Shown: positions 10,167 through 21,350, counted from the first letter of the stretch. The stretch is DNA of 64,000 nt from Gigaspora rosea (GCA_003550325.1 QKWP01000632.1:79795-143794); one strand, 5' to 3'. Notes: generated by a model from the letters alone, not told the origin. Translations and numbers: made by a program.

Positions 10167-12134
10167 CTATTTCATGTCGTGGAGGTATACCAGATAAGGA
10201 GGTAAATTGTCATAACTATCACCATATACAATAATTTTAACTTTTTTCTTAACATATTGCAAAGTATATTCTTGTTCTTTATGATCCGATAATTCTGAGA
10301 AGTCTTCTACTTTAGGAAAATCAGTACCTCTTATTACAAGCCAATAGTGATAAGGGTGGCTATCTGCGTCATCCATATAAGCCAAATCTCTAAATAAATA
10401 ACTCATATGCCAGTCTGTCCAACCATCTGCACTGACTCCAATAAATACTAAGGATCTTTTCTTTTCTAGAATTAATGTTTTCATAAATCTAACAAATGAG
10501 TTAGCAGTCTCTTTATACTCCTCTTCAGATATAACAATAAAGGATCCTTTATCATAATAAAGACCATGAAGATGAATAACAAAACGATTGTGAAGTTTAG
10601 AATCATTTCTAAAATCATCTGGAATTATGAAATTTAATTGATTTGAGTCAGCCAAATCTTCCATGTAATCTAATGCATTACGTATTAATGCACTTTCCAA
10701 GAAAGTATCGTAGTTGGAAGTTAAGAGTACATTATTTTCGCATATAATATTCAATGCATTGGCCAAAGGTGAAAGTGGATCTGACTAATATAAAGAAAAT
10801 TTAAGTACAAAATTGATCAAAAAAAAAAAAAAGATATTTTTTATAATGTATATTTACCCTCAATGGACTAAATACAAGTTCAGCAAGACGTCTAAATGTT
10901 TGAGTCAAATTATTGTCACTTACAGACATCACACCGGCTAACGTATATTGAAAATCTTTAATGAACTTTTTGGCATAATCGCTTTCTTCGGCATTGTCTG
11001 AAAAAAAAAACGAAGGAAAAATTTAACATATCTTTTAAATAGACTGTCCAAGATATATTTAAAAACTAACAAAAAATACCTCTAGAAAAATTATCAAATA
11101 GTGGTTTTAATTCAGTATAACGATCTTTAAAATATTTAAACATTTCTTTTGCATTTTCATTTTTAACTTGGTCAATTCTCTTGTTTAATTCGTCAATCCT
11201 ACGTTGAACTGTTCTGGAACCTCGTTTCCATACATTATCGGATGGAATAACTTGAAAGAGAAATTATAAAAATTAAAATACGATTACAATATGTATGATT
11301 CCTAGTATATTACTTACATCCTAAACTATCATTCATTTTATTGATAAGTTGTGCAAGAAGTTCTGTTGATTTTGGGATTGCAGTCGAGTTTCCCCATGGA
11401 ATTAATGCTGCTTTTTGTATAAGAGTGAAGAACTCATTTTCTGTTTGATTTTCTTCTGTAACAAAATTGGAATCTTTATTTTTTTTTTAAAAAAAAAAGA
11501 GAAAAAGAAAAAAGTTTTATTACAACTGTTTAATTTTTAATAAAATGTGTGGATCACTTACTTTGAGGGAATATTGCATGGTAAACTCGAATAATAACAA
11601 ACTTAATTCTTTGGATTTCGACGCTAATTTCTGAAGCCAGTAATTTATTGTCAATATTTTTTAAAATTGATTCATTTTGTAAAAATTCTTTTCCATTTAC
11701 AATATCGTCTTCAACAGCTTTAATTGCATCAAATTTTTGATCTTTGTTTTTTCCTTTAAAAAGTTTAGTAAATTTTTCGTCAATGTAATATCCGAAATCA
11801 AAAAAGTCGTCAATATCCTCGGAGGAAAGCTCTGATGCCTTATATGTTCTGACAAATTCTACAGCCACAGAACGAACTATTTCATGTACAGTACCATAAA
11901 TAATATTAATATAAGACTAAAGCCTTAAATGGTATAGGACAAAGAAAACATACGAAAACCAGCCCAACTTCCAACAGTTGACTTTATAATGTTGGCATTT
12001 GCTTCAGAAATAACTGGATCAAGGTGGATAATAGCCCTAGATACTCCAGCACCTGTAAATATACAGCATTTCCCATCTTTCAAATCCTTTGCAAGATCTA
12101 ATTCATTTTGTTCTAATTTTGGTTCCAAAGGCAT
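10167..12134 (-). CDS. SIR2-like domain protein, six exons, 520 aa
   Basis: Exons on the minus strand: 12134-11954, 11876-11562, 11455-11318, 11250-11080, 10997-10858, 10784-10167. All five introns are GT...AG (donors GTATGT, GTAAGT, GTAAGT, GTATTT, GTAAAT) and 73-106 bp long, and every junction keeps the frame, giving 1563 nt. Sirtuin-type signatures are in order: CCIFTGAGVSRAI (GAGVS at 28-32, Rossmann/NAD loop), LLTSNYDTFLE (337-341, like the family TTNYD), HLHG (386-389, catalytic-histidine position) and LVFIGVSADGWTDWH (about 427-439). The spacing, with a helical insert between the N-terminal loop and the C-terminal part, fits the SIR2-like (SIR2_2 type) fold, not classical histone deacetylases, and I see no zinc-binding cysteine quartet. 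NAD hydrolysis or signalling is therefore more likely than deacetylation, but this is inferred. The start is the first Met before the GAG loop. Transfer from bacteria is possible and untested. Confidence 0.9.
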
Positions 12135-12483
12135 TCTTGTATTAAAGAGCTTTATGAGGGCTTTATGCGGTTTATAACGATTTAATGAGAATCGGCGCTT
12201 GTAAAATCCAAGGGAGGGAGCTAGTTAGAAGTATTGAAATTTAGTGGATATGAAGTAGATTCAGAATCCACTTAAATGGATTTTAGATCCTAAAACAACT
12301 TATGATAGATGAATATACATACGTACATATGTCGCTTACCAGTATAGATTTTTTGATGATCACTCTTATCGCGACAATGTTTTTTAAAATTATCATTATT
12401 TTAACAATGAGAATCAAAAACTTTATTGTCGCACTGTTTGCAAGATAGCTATAATCAAGATTTTATCCTGTACTTTCCAGATA
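12135..12483. other. Upstream region of the SIR2-like gene
   Basis: This holds the presumed promoter and 5' UTR of the minus-strand gene. A short palindrome at 12258-12293 (GTAGATTCAGAATCCACTTA/GGATTTTAGATCC) is the only structure seen. No TATA element can be distinguished in such AT-rich sequence. Confidence 0.35.
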
Positions 12484-12875
12484 TGGGCAATGGACTAGGA
12501 AAACCCGTCTTTGAAGGGGGTTTTCCATTTTGAGAAAATGGCGATTATTTGTCTGTGAAACCTAAATTTTACCCCTGAAATTTTTGTTTATTTTTAGATA
12601 TCAATTACTGAATAAACAATGTCATGTGATTATGAAACACTGATTGACCAATCTAATTTAATTGAGTCGTCAATCTTTGGTTGTAAATCTATTTTTAGAA
12701 CACGATCGTTAAAAAATTAGTTTACATTCAAGTTAAAATATCTTGATAAACTATTATATTAACGTAGGGTAAAAAGCGAAATACATATAGATATAAACCG
12801 GAACTTTAATTTGAATCGAAAATCTCGAAATTGATAAAAAAGTGTCAAAGACGGGTTTTCCTAGTCCATTGCCCA
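12484..12875. mobile_element. 392-bp TA-target inverted-repeat element
   Basis: The ends start TGGGCAATGGACTAGGAAAA, continuing CCCGTCTTTGA, and are perfectly mirrored at the right for about 31 bp. They are flanked by TA (12482-12483, 12876-12877). The interior has no long frame. TA duplication and a size under 400 bp fit a Tc1/mariner-type MITE. The perfect arms suggest recent insertion relative to neighbours. Confidence 0.7.
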
Positions 12876-12950
12876 TATATGCTGGAAAAAGGACAAAATT
12901 AAAGATCTTCAGAAGATCGCAACAAAATTTCATTAACGCCCTTTTTAGTG

Positions 12951-13229
12951 CCCGGGTAATACAACCCGATTTTGTAAATAAACTTCGTGAGATAAAAATT
13001 TAGGATTAGGGCCTTAACGTTAGAGTCTATAGGGTTAGAATGATGCTTACTTATTAAAATTTAATTCCCGTCATTTTTAATTAGTGCACCAAGATCGATT
13101 TAATTGCATATTTTCGCCTTTTTCTTCTTTTACGCGTATTTGGATTCTTCGTCGGGCTGATCCGGAATAGTCAAAATTTGCTCTCTTCGATTGGCTATTT
13201 CCTCTCTAGGAGTTTGTAATACCCGCGCA
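12951..13229. mobile_element. MITE copy 1, GCGCGGGTAATAC ends
   Basis: The left end is GCCCGGGTAATACAA and the right end TTGTAATACCCGCGC. The interior contains TTAGGGCCTTAACG-like sequence, TAGTGCACCAAGATCGATTT and GATCCGGAATAGTCAAAATT. The same order and ends recur at 34816-35096, which establishes the family. A diverged relative lies next to it at about 13253-13438. No target duplication is evident. Confidence 0.65.
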
Positions 13230-13434
13230 AATAAGTGGATGCCCCTTTTTAGGAGCCTGGTATGTTTAATTATTTAATTAATTAAAATTAGGGTAAGGAT
13301 TAGTTAGAAGTTTGGGTTAGACTTTTTTATAAGTAAATTTGTCTTCCCGACATTTTTTATTAATGCTTCTAGACAGGTTTATACACTCGTTTCTTGTATT
13401 TTCAGCGGTTTTCACTTTTTTTGTCTCGTCGGGC

Positions 13435-13867
13435 CAGTGATTTTATGTGTTTCACATAATACCACAGAATTCACATAAATACGCCTATATCACATAATTT
13501 GGTGTTTATCACCGCAGAATAGCACATAATATGCCAATTTATAAGAATTGTCATATAATTTGGCAATTTATTGGCAAGTCGATCGATATATAAAATCTAA
13601 CAGATCCGGTATCTCCCGACGTAGAATTTCAAGATCATGAAAATTTTTTCGAAACAGAGTCCGGAAAGTTCCGACAAATTTTAGTTATGAATAGCGCAGA
13701 TTTACACATAATTTCGTAAGCCATGCCACAGAATCGCAAATAATTTGGCCAAGTATACCGCAGAATCGCACATAATTTGGCAAATATGGTCCAACATCAC
13801 ATCACATAATTTAAATTCTGTCACCACATAATTTTGATTTTGTCACCACAGAAAATCACTGGCCCTG
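13435..13867. mobile_element. hAT-like MITE with CACATAATTTGG words
   Basis: The ends are CAGTGATTTTATGTG and the complement of CAGTGATTTTCTGTG, with extra GCCCTG at the right end. It is flanked by CGTCGGGC (13427-13434, 13868-13875), an 8-bp duplication. The neighbouring repeat copy at about 13150 shows the empty site (CTTCGTCGGGCTGATC). The words CACATAAT(TTGG) and CACAGAAT recur at least ten times, mostly near the ends. No coding sequence. Confidence 0.75.
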
Positions 13868-13875
13868 CGTCGGGC

Positions 13876-15400
13876 TGAATTTTACGATTTGATTGGTTTT
13901 TTATCACGTGAATGCACCTTGCTTTAGATGACCCCGCTTTTAACCCTTCAAATTAAATTTATTACAATATTAATTAATTGTCACGGCTGATGCTGAAGTT
14001 GGCTGATGCTGAAGTTCACATGACATATTAGTTTAATAGTTGCAGGATCGTCAACAGCTATAAAATTATTTAAAATTATTTATGTTAGGGTTAGGGTTAG
14101 AACTAGAAGTTAGCATGTTGTATAGTAAAATCGTTCAGGAAAACTTTTAGTTAGTGCATGATGAGTAGTTTCTATGCGAATTTTTGATTTTTTTTCAAGA
14201 AGTTGATGTTGTTTTGATCCACTAAATCGTGATTTATTATTCATCAGCAAGTACATTTTTTATAAAATCTACGTAGATCTACAACTTTACATAAATATTA
14301 TATAGAATACTATATAAAAATTATATATGTTAATTTTTAGAAAAAATGTGCTTGTCACCGGCGGTGACAGTAACCAGATTAGGGTTAGGGTTAGTTTTAG
14401 AGTTAGAAGAAGGTTTATTATATAATAAAACATCTTATGAAGCATTTTTAGCTAGAAAAAAAATATTGGTTTCATAGGCACAATTTGAAGTTATTGCATT
14501 TGTAATTTTTTGAATTTTTTTGTCATCCTAATCTAGCAATTTGATTGGCTCGGAACTGTAACCACGGTTACAAATAGATTCGCCCTAATTTTTATATGTT
14601 TTTAATATAGAATTTTATGTAAAATTTATTTGAATATATATAAAAATAAGAATTTAACTAATTTTAACACCTGGTTAAAGTTATAAATTTTAATCACCCT
14701 TTATTTTTATAGAAGTTTTTTATATAAAAATTATTCTTTAAAGATTAGGGTTAGGGTAAGGGTATAGGTATATTAAGTTATAGAATGGATTGATTATTTA
14801 TATGCAAAATTAGATACCAAAAACTTTTATTTAATAGCCCAAAGCTAGTTTTTGTAATAAAATTTTGCGATATTGATAATTTTTTGATTTTTTTTTAAAA
14901 TTTTCTTAAAATGTTCTTTATTTTGTTACACAAGATCCTGCGACCTGATTGGTAAATCATAGGGTGGTTACATCACCAGGGGCAAGTTAGCAATACTCTA
15001 AAAATAAATTTATAAAAAAGGCTTATGTAAATGTTATATATTTATAAATGAGTAGTCTTATCCTAAACCCAGGGTTTACACTAATAACCTAGACCCCAAA
15101 GAGGTCTACGTTAAGACAATTAATTTGATCCTAGACATATATCTAGCCAATCAAATTTAATCACATGACAAATATGCCATGCTGACCCATAATCAGCCAA
15201 TCAAATTTGGTCACATGACCGACAGTTCAATCAAAAAAAATTTAAGTTTTTTTTAGCTTGGATCTAATCAAAAACGAATTACCAAATTTTTATTATTAAA
15301 GTTTTAATTTATTATTTATTAATTACAACATAATAACGTAATAATACAGTAGTAATAATACATTAAATACATATAATAAACCCATGCGCAATTTCATGCT
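13876..15400. repeat. Dispersed repeats with telomere-like TTAGGG motifs
   Basis: Three stretches start with TTAGGGTTAGGG (about 14085, 14382, 14745). Each continues into related sequence: TTAGA.GTTAGAAG, a TATAATAAAA block, a TTTT-AGTTAG block, then TTTCATAG/TTTCTATG. A fourth relative is at 21955 and a fifth at 34625. The 14346-14572 copy has facing ends GTCACCGGCGGTGACAG and CTGTAACCACGGTTACA. These are interstitial repeats of a mobile family, not a chromosome end. ACCAATCAAATTT/ATTTGATTGG motifs at 15150-15210 lie in the same block. No gene is seen. Confidence 0.55.
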
Positions 15401-16654
15401 CTAACAAGAAAAAATCTACATCCAAAACAAAGTATTTCGCAGCACTAATAAACGTTTTAGTCAATGCTGCTTTCTCGACAGACGGCAAAAGCTTGAAATC
15501 ACCAACAATACCAAAACAACTTACGTATACCTTATTCTAGCAAAAAAAAGAGAAGAATTAACCTAAGTCAATAATGGAAAAAAAACAAACCAATAAAGAA
15601 ACCATCTCAAACGAACGATTCTAAAATGATGACACCAAAACAACCGATTCGCAACAGAGCAAGTCCCAAAGGCTAAACCAATAAAGAAGAGAAAATTAGT
15701 TCAAGCCAGGAAAAGAAAAAAATAATTAAAAAACACTTTACATATCTCACAAAGCACCAGTTCCAATGAAACGAATCTGAAAAACATACTAGGAAAGTAT
15801 CAACAACGAAGCCTAAAATTTCCATAAATGCAGCACCCAAAATGACAAAAACCAACAATGACACCAAAATTTTCATATTCAAACAATGACACCAAAATGA
15901 CGAAGTCTAAAATCTCTACAAACGACGATGAAAGTTCAAAATCTCCACATCCAAACAGTGACACCACTACAGTGGCTCCACTAACTTCACTATCAGGTTT
16001 TCTAGTGAAACAAGCCTACAAAAGAAAAATTAGTTCAAAAAAAGAAAACAAAAAGGTGCAAACAACGAAAAAAAGAACCAAAAAAAACTACATATCTAAG
16101 AACCCGGTTCTAATCACTATTCAGTATTTTAGGAATTTAGAAAACAAACCTATAAAGTAAGAAATCGTTCAAAGAAGAAGAGAAAAAAAAAGAAAAAAAA
16201 AAGAAACTAACAAAAACTACTTACAAGATGGCAAGCTAATCTTTACTACCGGTTTCCTAGTGAAGCAAAAAGATAAAATGCGAAAAACAAAAAAAGCATC
16301 AAAAACTAAAAAAAAAACAAATCTCAAAAAACAACAAAAAATTGATTATCATAGTGCTCGAAAAAAATTTATATATGATCACCAATCACAAATATGATTG
16401 GCTGATCATATAAAATTTGGGTTTAGGTTAAGGTTTTTCTATATTTAATATAAATCTCATTGAGACCAAGAATAAAAAAAAATTTTAATATAAACCTCTA
16501 TTAGGTTTATATTAATTAATATAAAACCCGGGTCTAGCCTAAGGTTTCTCTTTATAAATTTTATATATAATAATTAAGTAACTTTTATTTGCTATAAATA
16601 TTTAAATATAAATTTTACATAGAAAAAAACTATTTATACACTACATGTATGTAC
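15401..16654. repeat. A-rich repeat block
   Basis: The phrase AACAATGACACCAAAATGA recurs at 15624, 15854 and 15886, with C-A-rich spacers and AAAAAGAAAA runs. The end (TTATATATGATCACCAATC near 16370) resembles the end of the block at 2945-4300. Frames at 15673-15882 (minus) and 15858-16160 (plus) are read through this repeat, show no domain and are not called. A telomere-unrelated GGGTTTAGGTTAAGG string is at 16421. Confidence 0.5.
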
Positions 16655-16659
16655 ATGGG

Positions 16660-17224
16660 TGTCACGGCCCCGTGCACCTACTAATGAGAGATGTTTCAAG
16701 AGGACCCCGAAATATACATAGATAGTCAGGTATGAGTTTGCTTATTTTTGAGGTTTTTATGCAGATCTTTTCTATTTATAGTAATTTATTTGCTTATTTT
16801 TGAAGTTTTTTATGCAGATCTTTCCTTTTTTAGTAACCCTATAATTAACCTGACCTATCTATATATATTTCGGGGTCCTGTTTCAAGTCGTCGAGTATTT
16901 CCTCATGTGCCCCTGCCACGCACATGAGAGTCGTAACCATCTATAACTTAGTTACGTCCTTTTATATGCAAAAGGCTCCTTATATACTTATCATTCGACT
17001 CTGGATTAATTACATCATAATTAATCATACGATATTTAACTTTACTGCAATTACATAATTAATTAATCATCCGATACTTATCTTTTCTTAATCCTGCATT
17101 TTTTTTTTATGCGGCATGATCGATTCTTAATTGATCACATTACACGCATTAAACTATCAATACGATAAGGCCATAGATCCTGTTCGGGATCAATTTTGCT
17201 GTAGAACCGATGTTGGCTGTGACA
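16660..17224 (-). repeat. Left LTR, interrupted by a 179-bp element
   Basis: Matches 21518-21889 along its length, including GCACATGAGAGTCGTAAC, TTATATACTTATCATTCGAC and GCATTAAACTATC, apart from the insertion at 16701-16879 and small differences. It starts TGTCACGG and ends GTGACA. Confidence 0.85.
16701..16879. mobile_element. MITE inside the LTR, 8-bp duplication
   Basis: The ends AGGACCCCGAAATATA and its complement are flanked by GTTTCAAG on both sides (16693-16700, 16880-16887). The other LTR (21548-21556) and the solo LTR at about 52060 show the site without the insert, so the boundaries are direct. An inner inverted pair, ATAGATAGTCAGGT/ACCTGACCTATCTAT, and a repeated TTTGCTTATTTTTGA unit are present. 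The 8-bp duplication would suit hAT, but the end lacks the usual YA-RNG start, so the superfamily is open. Confidence 0.8.
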
Positions 17225-17995
17225 GCAGCTAGACCTCGCTTGACTAATGACCTCGTAGTCAACAACTCCTCTAATCGGTTCTACACTTGAAATTGGCACC
17301 GGTTTTTCATCACATAACTATCTGCTGCCCTTATCTGAGCTAGATCTCCCTGAATCATAACTATTTCTTCATAGTTTTCTGAGGATCACATGTTCGGTTT
17401 ATTGAGTTAGTCCATATACCTTAAGTTTTCTACTCTCAAATTACATAGGACCTTTAAAGTCTTTCTGGCCAATCCCATATCCATAGCGAATAGCAGCTTC
17501 ACAAATTCCTACAGAGTTACCCGCCTTCGCAGATTTCCGACAATATCTGAATTCTTTATGCTTATTGATTTTGACCATGATTCATATGTAATAACAATGA
17601 CAAACTTGATAATTTCGTTAGACTCATTCATGCTTGATAATATGTAAATGACCTTTACAATTTCTTTCCTATATCATATAGGCAAGGACTATTGCACCGA
17701 AATCCTTACCCACTTGGTACATTCTAAGAAAGGTAAACGGTATCTATTACCTTCACTCTTATCACTGAACTACGCCGGGGTATTGTTTCGATCACCAAGT
17801 CTTTTGTCACAAGCCCCAAGCCTTACGGTACATGCAATTCACCTAACCAACGTCTCAATACGTAGGTAATTTTTTTTTATTTTTTAATTTTTTTTGTTTT
17901 TTTTTCTTATCACTGCGCAGTACTTATTTACGCCCCAGTACCAGGGTATTTATGCGACTTTGGGGGGTTTTTTTTTTTGCTTTGCTGCGCAATAC
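17225..17995. other. LTR-element interior with a block shared by a second LTR element
   Basis: No gene is recognised. The stretch at about 17705-17785 (CCCACTTGGTACATTCTA, GGTAAACGGTATCTATTACC, CGCCGGGGTATTGTTT) matches 37640-37720 and 37796-37876 inside the other LTR element. On the minus strand the shared part can read EGNRYR.P..ECTKWV in the same frame in both, so it may be a coding relic. A 46-base piece (ACTTATTTACG.CCCAGTACC) is repeated at 17921 and 17991. Confidence 0.5.
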
Positions 17996-18416
17996 TTATT
18001 TACGTCCCAGTACCAGGGTATTTATGCGACTTTGGTTTTTTTTTTTTATTTTTTCGTTTTTATCACAATGAACAACCGTATAGGCTTCATCAACATTCTT
18101 CATTTTGTCTGAAAATTCTGTAGCTTTGGGTTGAGACTCTTTAATACACTCGTCAATCTTCATTTTCACTAGTCTATTCTTGAGCTGTTCTCTGAGGGTC
18201 ACATGTTTGATCCTTAAGCATCATATCGACTGCACTTCTACATTTTCCATGAGACCATATTCTATTAGAGTAAAATCTATCAAATACTTTCATATATTCA
18301 TTTGTGACTGTATTTTGTGTTATCCTATATCCTCTAAGTTTGTTATCTTCTAGCTGCATATGATCTTTATACTTTTTTAAAGAAATTCTGAGAGCTAGGT
18401 AACGTTTTAAGATCAA
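17996..18416 (-). pseudogene. Kinase-family N-terminal fragment (decayed)
   Basis: The minus strand reads ALRISLKKYKDHM, LRGYRITQNTVTNEYMKVFD and, after a cysteine-poor stretch, CDPQRTAQ. In another frame it continues IDECIKESQPKATEFSDKM. These strings match, from memory of the expanded Glomeromycete kinase family, the start of such proteins: an N-lobe-like Y.ITQN..TNEYM.VFD strand and the zinc-ribbon-plus-IDDCIKEFQ region. Two frameshifts and loss of the ribbon cysteines mark it as dead. It lies in the same strand and element as the other kinase pieces, but its order relative to the C-terminal piece is scrambled, so it may be a separate gene copy. Confidence 0.55.
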
Positions 18417-18512
18417 CTCTGTATGATGGTATACATGACTTTGTGCATTTGTGAATTTTACCCTAAATTATTCGTATATCATCTAACCATGTTGGATCCT
18501 TATGGTCAGTTG

Positions 18513-18846
18513 CTATAGACTGAAATTCTTCAACACAATCGTCGACATCTTAGTTTTCACTTGGTTCATTTCATCCAACCAATGGACCACCTTGTTAGCT
18601 ATTATAGTAGCAGTCGATCGTTTATCAGGATCATTATCTGTGCAACACTGGCTGATCCAATATAAATTCTGGAGCATGAGTACATCCAGGCCTTGTTCTA
18701 TCAATGATCTTAAATTGAAGATTAGTATTAATCAGAATTTTATCGAAAGTTTTTTTTTTGCATAATGATCACACGATTGTAATTATCTGATGACTTCATA
18801 TATGATTGATGTGATAGAACTTCAGATGTTTATAGAGTGTTCCCAG
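18513..18846 (-). pseudogene. Kinase C-lobe fragment downstream of the insertion
   Basis: The minus-strand frame at 18704-18513 reads YWISQCCTDNDPDKRSTATI and then HWLDEMNQ. This corresponds to the end of a protein kinase domain (the C..xDPxKRPTA.xI...W element that closes these kinases). Upstream, toward 18846, the same strand is broken by stops but still has a K-S-S-D-N-Y-N-R-V-I string where the activation loop would be. It continues directly from 20985-21350 once the 2.1-kb hAT-like element and one copy of its target duplication are removed. Confidence 0.6.
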
Positions 18847-20984
18847 TAGTGAATTGACTCGATTATATAATACTCGATCATTGATCGACTTAGATTAATG
18901 ATCAAGCACCAATTAATGGGCTCAAGCAACAATAGATCAATCAATGATCGATAATACTGATTGATCAAATAAGTATATATTTGATCGATCAAAAATTTTT
19001 AATATGATTCCATTTATAGTTTAAGAACCTATTATAGGACTTAACCGTTTTTCTTGTTTTAATGGATTATAAATAGAGATACAGACACTTAAAAATATGA
19101 AGGTAACTACATCAGCAAAAAAATAATGACAATATGATATAAATAAATATGCCGTAAGCTGTATAAGCAATGTTAAGCCGTATAAGTGCTGTAAGCAGTA
19201 TAAGGTGATAAATTTTGCAAAAAAATTACTGCAAATAGCGAGTTACATGAATCAAATATAATTCAATTTTTACGTATACGAAAAAAAAATAATACGACCA
19301 GCGCTTTCTATGGCGAACGTTTTATACTGAACTAAGAATAAGATGGATATTAAACAGTAAATGAATTTTTTTTATTGTGTATTATTGATTTTATATTGAA
19401 GATATGATAACTTCATTGATACAATAATATCAGTTTTTTTTTATTAATTAGACTTATACGACAAATAACATTCAAGATTATTGAGAATTGAATGATATTA
19501 AATGGTTGCGTGGATGATAGTCCAAAATTCTAGTGCATTTTTTGATTATTCGATATTGGAAAGTGATTGAGCAATTATTTAGCAGATTAAATGATTAGAT
19601 AGTTAATTAAATGATTAAAAGTATAATATTCTGATGATAAAGGTTTTTTTACTTACTATGTAAAAACTGGATACAATATCAAGTGATAATAAGTAATAGA
19701 ATATCATAATCGAATTGATAAGTTACCACTGAATTAAATAAATTGTCGGTATCAACAATTACCAAATCTTATCGATTATTCATTGGCAATTTTTTCTATC
19801 TTTCTAGAATTTTGAAATCAGTTGTAATAACAGTATGATATTAAAAATAAAGTTAACCAGCTTTAAAAAAACTGAATAAACTGAGGCAGTGAAAAAAAAT
19901 GCCAAAATCATAATTAAAAACTTAACTATATAATGTTATAATTTATTCAAAAATAATTTTACATTTTGATTCTATTTCATTAAATGAGTAAACTTTATAA
20001 TAAAATTTATCAATATTATATTTTTGATTTCAGATTATAGTTTTGGGAATCTATTTCCTTCATATAATACTCAAAAAAAAAAGAAAAGTGAATGTTGTTT
20101 ATTCATTTGTCGATACCTTACTATGCGTGTTGACAACTGCAATAGCATCTTGTTTTCTTAAGAAACATTTGCTTTGGGATTACATTCGTACTTTTTTTTA
20201 ACATGCTCCTTGTATACCTATTTTTATAGCGGTGCATTTAGTAATGTCTACAAGGCAGTTAACGTGTGACTAGTGAAAAAGTTGCAATTAAAGTTGTAAG
20301 AAAGCATGAGCTAAATAATGCACAGGTAGAAAAATAAATTGATATTAATATAGCAACGGAATCACGTGCAGTACCTATACAACTTAACGTACACTAGTCG
20401 AATGCTTGCACAAGATGAAAGATCTATAATAATTCATCAAAAACTTTGGCATCATTTTCAGGAGAGGCATATTCATCGTGATATGAAACTTCGCGTTGAG
20501 CACACAACTATTGTGTTTGTTAATATTTCTGTAAATTACTTTTGTTCATTAACAAAAGGTCTAATTGATTTTAACCTACAGCAATGGGAGATTCAGTGAT
20601 ATTATTTTGCCGACTCATAGGGTATTAAAGACAAATCGCCATTTATTGACATAGATTTGAGTGGTTCAAGTGGACTTAAAGTGAATTATATGGGTAATAC
20701 GAATGGGTAATGTATTAGTGCACAAACTAACTGGTTGGAGCAGGATAATATCCCTATTGAGAGCATCTACGTTACATAGATACCTAATTTTTAGTTTGAT
20801 AAATATAATATAATCGATCAATGATTGACCCAATGATTGATTGATTATATATGCTCGAGCTTATAAATCATATGCTTGATCGATTATACTCGATTAAATA
20901 TGCATAATCAATTTTTGATCGATCATTGAAATTTTTTTTTAATCAATCATTGATCAATGATTTTTTTGTCAAGTCATTTCACTA
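18847..20984. mobile_element. 2.1-kb hAT-like element carrying a kinase fragment
   Basis: The ends TAGTGAATTGACTCGA and the complement of TAGTGAAATGACTTGA are flanked by the perfect 8-bp duplication GTTCCCAG (18839-18846, 20985-20992). TTGATCGAT/ATCAATGATTGAT words crowd the first 150 and last 180 bases. There is no transposase frame. The only coding signal inside is the plus-strand kinase fragment at 20230-20600, acquired from outside the element. The duplicated target falls inside the codons for the conserved kinase loop HGDLHTGN on the minus strand. Confidence 0.85.
20230..20600 (+). pseudogene. Captured Ser/Thr kinase fragment with intron edges
   Basis: The plus strand reads GAFSNVYKAVN (glycine-rich loop), then after a one-codon frame change EKVAIKVVRKHELNNAQ (VAIK lysine), then in the 20366-20599 frame an LTYTSRMLAQDE region, HIHRDMK (catalytic loop; Asp retained) and LIDFN in place of the DFG motif. 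The order is that of one kinase domain. An acceptor-like TTTTTATAG ends at 20229 and a donor-like CACAG/GTAGAA lies at 20325/20326, so genomic DNA, not cDNA, was captured. The sequence resembles CAMK-group fungal kinases and differs from the Sel1-type kinase around it. Many residues are missing, including the glycine of DFG and everything after it, so it cannot encode an active kinase. Confidence 0.65.
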
Positions 20985-21350
20985 GTTCCCAGTATGTAAG
21001 TCCCCATGAACAAGTTCCTTTTCAGCTCGTTTTTGATATTTGCCCACGGTTTTGACTTAATGATTCTTTTGACGCATATCTCCTTGTAATGCTATAATCA
21101 TTATTTTTGATACACCTTAGCATTTCAAAAGATGGTTTCTTATAGCCAATTTCGCGAGAACTATTCAACTCGTTATCAAAGTGAGTGCAATAAGTACAGC
21201 ACTATTATTAATTCTATCGCCCCTGGATTTTCTAATTCAGCTGCTTTCATATAATATTCGAAAACCTTCTTCTCAGCTTCAAACCTATCCATTACGGCTT
21301 GAACTGGATATCGTACAAGTTCTTCCACTGTCGTTATATAGCACCGTACA
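20985..21350 (-). pseudogene. Sel1-repeat/kinase fragment upstream of the insertion
   Basis: Reading the minus strand from about 21350, Sel1-type sequence (EYYMKAAELENPGAI) comes first, with stops, followed by frames ending in ELVHGDLHTGN at 21017-20985. HGDLHTGN is the catalytic-loop variant of H-x-D-x-x-x-x-N. The Asn codon is the first three bases of the target duplication of the hAT-like element. The kinase then resumes at 18846. Sel1 repeats joined to kinases are characteristic of the expanded Glomeromycete families. Several stops and frameshifts are present. Confidence 0.6.

Noticed and set aside
11989..12177. Plus-strand frame over the SIR2 gene
   Set aside because: Antisense shadow of exon 1 of the minus-strand gene, which has motif and splice support.
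14085..14096. Chromosome end marked by TTAGGG
   Set aside because: Only two to three units, repeated at several internal places within longer homologous repeats; coding and transposon sequence continues on both sides.
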